Part shown: in pieces, positions 58,510-64,000 of the stretch
Layout: every line of letters begins with the position of its first letter
How positions within the stretch are numbered: position 1 is the stretch's first letter
Origin: Triangularia verruculosa
Taxonomy: Eukaryota; Ascomycota; Sordariomycetes; Sordariales; Podosporaceae
Assembly (NCBI GenBank): GCA_033296885.1
Contig: MU863936.1
Span: 62,001 to 126,000, forward strand
DNA: 64,000 nucleotides
Direction of reading: 5' to 3'
Made by a program: the position numbers and the translations under genes
Notes under the pieces: model-generated
Seen by the model: the letters and a program-made list of their open reading frames with translations, nothing else
Database searches by the model: none
Told to the model about the DNA's origin: nothing

Positions 58510-58849
58510 GCAGGAGATGGGGCAGGTCGTGGTGGAATGTCATTGTTGGGGCGTTCTTTCATAACGGTAGGGGGCTTAGCAGTGGAATACTAGATTTCTC
58601 TGGTAGGTAGAGCTATACAAATGTCAAGGTGGACATTTGGACCTCCTAGGTACAGCGGATACAGCGATCAATATCACCAATATCCTGTCTTTGTCGTGTC
58701 GGAAAGTACAAGGCTATGTGTCAAATGCAGAACTTGCTTTTCGTGATACATTGTATATATGGCTCGATGAAGAGTCTGGAGGATTGAACCCTGTATGACC
58801 CGGTGCTCTGATGTCCCCAACTTCCAGATATGGGAATGTATGGGTAGAT
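58510..58849. other. Convergent spacer UBX4 / RPL36
   Basis: 340 bases of 3' flank; CCTAGGTACAGC near 58647. Nothing else seen. Confidence 0.5.
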
Positions 58850-59587
58850 TTAATGACCAGCCCTCCTGGAGTCGGCAATAACCCTCTGCAGCTCGTCAAC
58901 CTTGGCCTTGGCCCTGCCAAAGGTGCCCAGCTTGCGCTTGGAGTACTTGCGGGCGCGCTTGTCCTTGCCGTTTCGGAGGAGTTCGATGACGCGGCGCTCG
59001 TAGGGGGCGAGGCTGTTCAAGACAAGCGGGCAAGTCAGCATTGGTTTAGAAAGGGGGGCTGTTAATCATGAGATCCACAGCTGTCACAGCGGGCCGCTTG
59101 GGCTAGCGTTGAGAGGCGAGACATGGGATCCCCTGAACGACCGTTTTCAAAAGTATGAATTGATGAAAAGACGCACCCAGCAACTTCCTTCACGATGCTC
59201 CGGACAAAGTTGGTCCTCTTGCTCTGGGCGCCCTTGCGGCGATTGGGACGGGGCTTGTTGATGATGGGGGTGGTTTTCTGGGTTGGTTGGTGTCAGTTGC
59301 CATTTGTCAATGTAAGTACAGCTTCATCGTCAACAGCAAAGGAACAGGGACAGAGGGACACAGATCACATAACAAAAAAAAAAGGCTTAGAGACACAGGC
59401 AATGAAAATACATTATTGATATTTTTTTCTCCTACCATCTTCCCTTTTTTTCTCTTCCTCTGACAAGGAAACCACAGCAAGGAAATCGACGTATATGGAA
59501 AAAGAGGGGGTGGTGTCATACAGTGCCCTTGTTCTCTCCTCTCGACAGACCCGTCCTCTCAGTCTCCTGTCTCTTGGTAGGGGCCAT
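58850..59587 (-). CDS. RPL36: 60S ribosomal protein eL36
   Basis: Exons 59522-59587, 59177-59277 and 58850-59012; phases agree; 109 aa. The first exon encodes MAPTKRQETERTGLSRGENK and is followed by a 244-nt intron, long for this window but typical of fungal ribosomal protein genes. Exon 2 reads PIINKPRPNRRKGAQSKRTN, exon 3 LAPYERRVIELLRNGKDKRA and ends RVIADSRRAGH. The high Arg/Lys content and these blocks are diagnostic. It is a structural protein of the large cytosolic subunit. Confidence 0.96.
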
Positions 59588-61507
59588 TTTTTATCGTGCC
59601 TCGTGAGATAGAGACAACGTATAGAGGTAATAAGGTTTTGTTAGCACCGTGCGCCGAAGGGTTCGTCCGTTTTGTTCGTGCGGCGGCGTTTGCTGCTGAC
59701 GATGGCTGACAGGTGGAGTTGCGGACGGGGAAAAAGGGAAGCCAAGTGGAGAAAGTTTGTGGGTGCGCTGGCTGACTGCGGTTGTGGGTCAGGGCTAACA
59801 AGGGGGTTTGTGGGGGTGGCTTGTGGCTGGCTTGGCGGGAGGATGTGGCGTTGACCTTTGGGACTTCAACTTTGACGGCCACCGTCTATGAAAGAGCTAC
59901 TATGGTTAGAACAGTTTTTTTTGGGTGGACATGATAACTTCGAGCATTGAGGTTTCGTGCGAGACCTCTGGTTAGGTTCAGAAGAACGGCAGCAGCTTGC
60001 AAGGCAAAGGCTGGATTCATCCCTCCTTCCAACGGTGGCCCTGTCGAGAGAGCCCTGGGTATGTCTCCCTAGTCCCTGGGAATTCCTGCCAGGAACCGAA
60101 CACGGCCTGCAGCTTGAAATAAGGACCTGTGCCACCGGAGAAGCACGATAGGATCACAGTCACGGCGCTAAGCTTTTGAGCAACGTTAGATCAGGAACGG
60201 ACTGTTAATTCTGTGTTCTTGCCGGCGGTCCCGCTGGATTTGAGATGGTTGATTGAGTTCGGGTATCTCTGTCTTTCACCATATCCGGGCTCACGACGAC
60301 CCGTCCACATTTGGTCACATGGCTTTGCTCGGGTACCTTAAGGAAGCATTACAGTGTGTGGATGGACTCTTCCTGATGGATCTCGAAATGGCTTCTACCT
60401 GATCCATCAGAAAAAGCAGGTAGCCGTGGGCTTATTTGGGCAGCAGGTGGAACAGACGTACATGTGCACCATGGCTGGTACTGCCCCCCTCTCTTCGACA
60501 ACTTTCGGCCTCTGATAGTTTGTTCGACAGGCCATCAATGCTCTGTCGCACCGAGAACTCAAAAAGATCTTTCGCCTACCACGCAGATTTGCCGTGTAGC
60601 GATCGGGAACACCAGTGGGATTGTTACTCTGACTCGAACGGCGTGAACTGACTAAAGTCGTTAGCATGGAACCAACCATTGAACTCGACGTTGGGTAACG
60701 TTTGACAGAAGTGAGCAGGAAAGGAGGCAGACGCATGAATGAAGGTTCTATGGTCTGATCCTTCTCTATTAAAGCAAACGGCAGTATACCCTAATTTACC
60801 AGTACATATCGTCGGTCAGTCAAACTCATAAGGTATAGCAGCACAGATATTATGGCAATCTTTGGCTTACCGACACCGGGGGAAAAGAGCGGGCTCGGGT
60901 TGAAACGACACATTGCGGAGGTAGAGCATTGTGAACCAACCACCGTCTGTATCTCTTGAAAATTCCAGAATAGGCACACGGCAAGGAATATGGTTGGCTC
61001 GGCAGGTAGGGTGCTCTCGAGATCCGCCGTTACTCCTCGCAGTGCCATCTCGTGTGAGGCGAGAAGGCGGAGAATGGAGGCTTCCATGGTTTCAACTGGT
61101 ATTTTCATATGACCGGCTGGTTGCAGTACAGGATCTGCATGTCTGGTACTCCAATCATTCCCATCATAGTGCTGGCATCCAGTTGCAGATCGGATTTGGC
61201 GGATTGGCAGGTGGCAAGCGGCATATCCAGCTTTCCGAGAAATCGATCTGCAGGTACGGCTGGTATTACTCGGAGGGAGGCTCTTTCTTAAATACTTGGA
61301 CACTCGGCGAGGTCTGCCAATACAGTCTTTGAATTCCTCGAATCTCCATCTTCTCCAGACTTCTTCCCTTGACCCGATTCACCAACGGTCTTTTCTATTC
61401 TTCCCTCTGCAGGACAGGTTGTTGCGATTATTCATTAGACTTACACTTTGCTAGTATCTTTACCAAACACTTATACTACGAAAGCCTCTGGTTTCTTTTT
61501 CTGGAAG
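59588..61507. other. Intergenic region, no supported gene
   Basis: 1.9 kb holding the promoters of RPL36 and of the secreted protein. Open frames of 60-170 codons near 60400-61330 show no coding character. CTTAAATACTTGG near 61288 is a weak TATA-like site for the gene at 61508, about 220 bases away. Confidence 0.5.
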
Positions 61508-62133
61508 ATGATGTTACCAGTCTTGTCTGCCACCCTCGTGGCAACCCTCGTCCCGCTAGCTGCGACACTCCCTGCATTCTCTGCTTCATCGAGAGCATAC
61601 GCCGTCCCTCCAGCTGTGGTCAAATCGTTGATGGACGCCGGCGACAACTGCATCCTCCCCAAAGAATTCAATATCACCAACTTCAGGATCTTCACTCCCG
61701 CGCCCGGTAACAAACAATCTCAGCTCATCAGCTTTGATTTTTTTGACGACAGCACCAGCATTGCAACTTCCTGTGCGTTCAACGGAAGCTCGCCAAACGT
61801 TGCTCCTTTTGATTTCACTCCCCGTTACCCATGCGAGGATTGGCGAATCACATTCATCTGGACCAACCAGACACAAGCCTTGACCATGATCGAGAAAGCC
61901 TGTCCTGACGTCTTGTGAGTTGATGTCGATTGTATATTGAGGACATGAACTGTATCTGACACTTGGTGCTCTGCAGTGAAACCCCCATGGAAGCCTCCGG
62001 GGACATCCTGACAAACGGAACATTGAGATGCCTCGAGACGTCCACGGACAATCCGTATGGTCCAGGACTCGACTGCATGTCATTTCAGAAATATTCGGCC
62101 AAGTACTTCAGCTTCCAGCCTACACCGTGGTAG
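61508..62133 (+). CDS. Small secreted six-cysteine protein
   Basis: Exons 61508-61914 and 61977-62133, 62-nt GTGAGT...CAG intron, phase agrees; 187 aa. Two adjacent ATGs (61508, 61511) start a signal peptide (MMLPVLSATLVATLVPLAA). The mature part has six Cys (in NC, SC, PC, AC, RC, DC contexts), which could form three disulfides, and four N-glycosylation sites (NIT, NGS, NQT, NGT). The end, SFQKYSAKYFSFQPTPW, resembles small secreted fungal proteins of unknown role that I have seen as a loose family. After the TAG the frame continues with a Lys-rich stretch of 33 codons to a TGA. Confidence 0.8.
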
Positions 62134-63024
62134 AAATACGTGGACGAGGATTGGCAACCTGAGATCCCAAAGAAGCCAAAGAAACCAAAGAAAACCAAGG
62201 GAAAAGGGAGAAGAAGGAAGTATAACAGCCGTGGGTGAGGTTTTGGGCGATTTATGAGGTTGGCTAGATGCCATGTTGATTCAACAGCTTGGTCTGACAG
62301 GGTTATTAATGCCCTGGCTGGATGCTGTCTTGTGGGCTAGGTTTCAGGAAAGGGGTGATAAACACCACAATTGTGGTCTCAACACCGTACCAAAGTTAAT
62401 GAGGTATTGTTAGTAAAGGAAGCAAAGGACAAAGACCCGATTCATTGGTTCTCCTGCATATTGGTTGCTCGCTGCAGGTTCGAAACATGCTTAAATTGGT
62501 GATGAATGCGGGGTGTTACCAGCGCTGTGGCGCCAACGCTTAACTGCCGCTTCCCCCATAAAGTGCCCTGGCGGCACAGCAAGGTACCAAACTTTGGCTG
62601 TCCTCTGTCACCAACCTCCTTTCTGAAACATGAGCCTTTGAGTATCAACCATTGCGTCATACTTCATACACAGCCATGGCTGCTCGGGATGATGTTCATT
62701 CAACATCTTTTTGGGCAAACGAATAGGTCCAGTTTATGAATTATCCTTGACGGATTATTCGATCTCACAGGCTTGAATCTCAGCCAGTCCTTGCCGCCAG
62801 CCTTTTCACTTGGCGGGTGATCTGGTCACGAGGTCCAGCTGCTTGAGACCAACCTCCTGCCGCCGTGACAACCATGATCATCAGCCGATTGTAACTCTTT
62901 ACCCGTCTTCTCATCCTCTTTCACCCTTCATAACTGCTTCTTGTTTTCTTCTGTCTTCTTACTCTCACAACTCAATAATCGAACATCAAATACAACTTCA
63001 AATCATCAATCTCATGTCTGCACA
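62134..63024. other. Spacer before class 3 lipase
   Basis: 891 bases: 3' flank of the secreted protein, then a CT/CA-rich leader from about 62890 before the lipase ATG. No gene seen. Confidence 0.5.
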
Positions 63025-64000
63025 ATGAAGCCACTAATACCACCAGCACCGCACCTCGCAGTCTCTCTGCTGTCTTTCCTCCTCGGCACGGCAAAAGCCA
63101 ACCCAATATCAACCATCACCACCACCACCACCACAACAACAACGTCAACAACAGCAGTAGCAAAAGATGGGGTATCACCCCAGTTCTTCTCATCACTAGA
63201 GCGCCTCTCCCGCCTTGTCGATGTCAGCTACTGCGTCGGCACCCCAGGGACAGGGGGTTTGTCCTCGCCGTTCAGCTGCTCGAGCCGCTGCGGGGATGTC
63301 GACATCGCGGGACGGCTGGAGCTGATCAGGAGCTGGAACACGGGGTTTTTGAGCATGGAGGATAGCTGCGGGTATGTCGCTTTTGATCACCCGCCGCCGG
63401 AGAGGCAGGATGAAGGGAAGATCGTGGTGGCGTTTCGGGGGACGTATAGTTTGGCGAATACGATTGTGGATTTGAGCACGGTGCCGCAGGAGTATGTGCC
63501 CTATCCGGCTGATCCTGGGGAGGGTGATGGGGAGGGGAGCAGGGAGAGAGGGCCGAGGTGTATGAACTGTACGGTGCATATGGGGTTTATGGCGTCGTGG
63601 AAGGCGGCGAGGGAGGTGGTGTTGCCGACGGTAGAGAAGGCGAGGAGGAGGTATCCTGGGTATGGGGTGGAATTGGTCGGGCATAGCTTGGGGGGTGCGG
63701 TGGCGATGTTGGCGGGATTGGAGATGAGGGCTGGGTTGGGGTGGGAGGGGGTGAGGGTGACGACGTTTGGGGAGCCGATGGTGGGGAATAAGGGGTTGGT
63801 GGAGTACGTTGATGAGGTTTTTGGGCTGAAGGATGATGGTATGAAGGCGGAGGAGAGGGATTATAGGAGGGTGACGCATAAGGGTGATCCGGTGCCTTTG
63901 TTGCCATTGAGGGAGTGGGGGTTTAGGAGTCATGCTGGTGAGGTCTTCATCACGAAGGGCGACTTACCGCCAGGGCCGAAGGATTTGAGGATTTGTGAGG
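63025..64000 (+). CDS. Secreted class 3 lipase, 3' end outside window
   Basis: The frame is open from the ATG at 63025 (CACAATGAAG) to the end of the window, 325 codons with no intron seen. A signal peptide (HLAVSLLSFLLGTAKA) is followed by a Thr run (ISTITTTTTTTTTSTTA) and the alpha/beta-hydrolase domain: VDVSYCVG, IVVAFRGTYSLANTIVDLST, VHMGFMASW, nucleophile elbow VELVGHSLGGAVAML, TTFGEPMVGN, and RVTHKGDPVPLLP with the catalytic Asp, then FRSHAGEVFIT with the likely His. It belongs with fungal extracellular triacylglycerol and feruloyl-type esterase/lipases (lipase_3). Codon choice shifts from C-ending at the start to G/T-ending after about 63400. Confidence 0.92.
   Translation, partial: MKPLIPPAPHLAVSLLSFLLGTAKANPISTITTTTTTTTTSTTAVAKDGVSPQFFSSLERLSRLVDVSYCVGTPGTGGLSSPFSCSSRCGDVDIAGRLELIRSWNTGFLSMEDSCGYVAFDHPPPERQDEGKIVVAFRGTYSLANTIVDLSTVPQEYVPYPADPGEGDGEGSRERGPRCMNCTVHMGFMASWKAAREVVLPTVEKARRRYPGYGVELVGHSLGGAVAMLAGLEMRAGLGWEGVRVTTFGEPMVGNKGLVEYVDEVFGLKDDGMKAEERDYRRVTHKGDPVPLLPLREWGFRSHAGEVFITKGDLPPGPKDLRICE

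Noticed and set aside
30860..62236. Idea that TAG is a sense codon in this organism
   Set aside because: ERV29, palC, SERCA, TBCA and others end at TAG exactly where their families end, so TAG is a normal stop.
63196..63933. 245-codon minus-strand frame rich in His, Pro and Arg
   Set aside because: Shadow of the class 3 lipase; the sense strand carries GHSLGG and other lipase motifs.

Overview
The window is nuclear DNA of a filamentous ascomycete, most likely a sordariomycete and probably Sordariales. The evidence is genes with short introns (about 50-75 nt, GTAAGT/GTATGT donors, CTAAC/CTGAC-type branch points, YAG acceptors), compact but not overlapping genes, long GC-moderate intergenic stretches, and a fungal gene set that includes palC, a Zn2Cys6 regulator, ERB1, the NCA-1 type calcium pump and secreted lipases. 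I rebuilt exon structures by hand from splice sites and reading phase. They were not checked against RNA or databases.

Layout. 1-2015: 3' part of a patatin-domain protein whose catalytic Ser and Asp both look lost. 2133-2555: broken small gene. 2556-10166: about 7 kb that is nearly gene-free except for an orphan 211-aa gene. 10167-20217: secreted GDSL esterase, ERB1, a Zn2Cys6 regulator, a non-coding stretch with hairpin and repeat elements, and SURF4/ERV29. 23476-24831: membrane-anchored cupredoxin-like wall protein. 26972-30692: ALG6 and palC, divergent. 30860-35089: LEO1 and MOB2, divergent. 35866-40723: MNR2-type CorA transporter and a DUF3237 protein, divergent. 41109-44543: CSTF2/RNA15 and prohibitin-2, divergent. 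45181-50458: NEDD8, elongin A, a THO7-like subunit and tubulin cofactor A. 51945-59587: SERCA-type calcium ATPase, proteasome beta-3, a TUG/UBX protein and ribosomal eL36. 61508-64000: small secreted protein and a class 3 lipase cut by the window end.

Most genes are housekeeping. The ER/secretory theme (SURF4 cargo receptor, ALG6 N-glycosylation, SERCA, UBX cofactor, proteasome, secreted hydrolases) and the RNA polymerase II theme (LEO1, CSTF2, elongin A, THO7) are each represented several times. Nothing indicates clustering by function, and neighbours mostly share divergent promoters.

The most unusual signal is that two genes on the minus strand, LEO1 and CSTF2, are each followed by a long open reading frame in the same frame immediately after their TAG stop: 223 codons after TAG-GAG-TAG for LEO1 and 189 codons after TAG for CSTF2. 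Both tails have coding-like composition. The LEO1 tail has no methionine at all and is built from 138-bp (46-codon) tandem repeats. C-terminal extension by readthrough, alternative splicing or a recent nonsense change are all possible.
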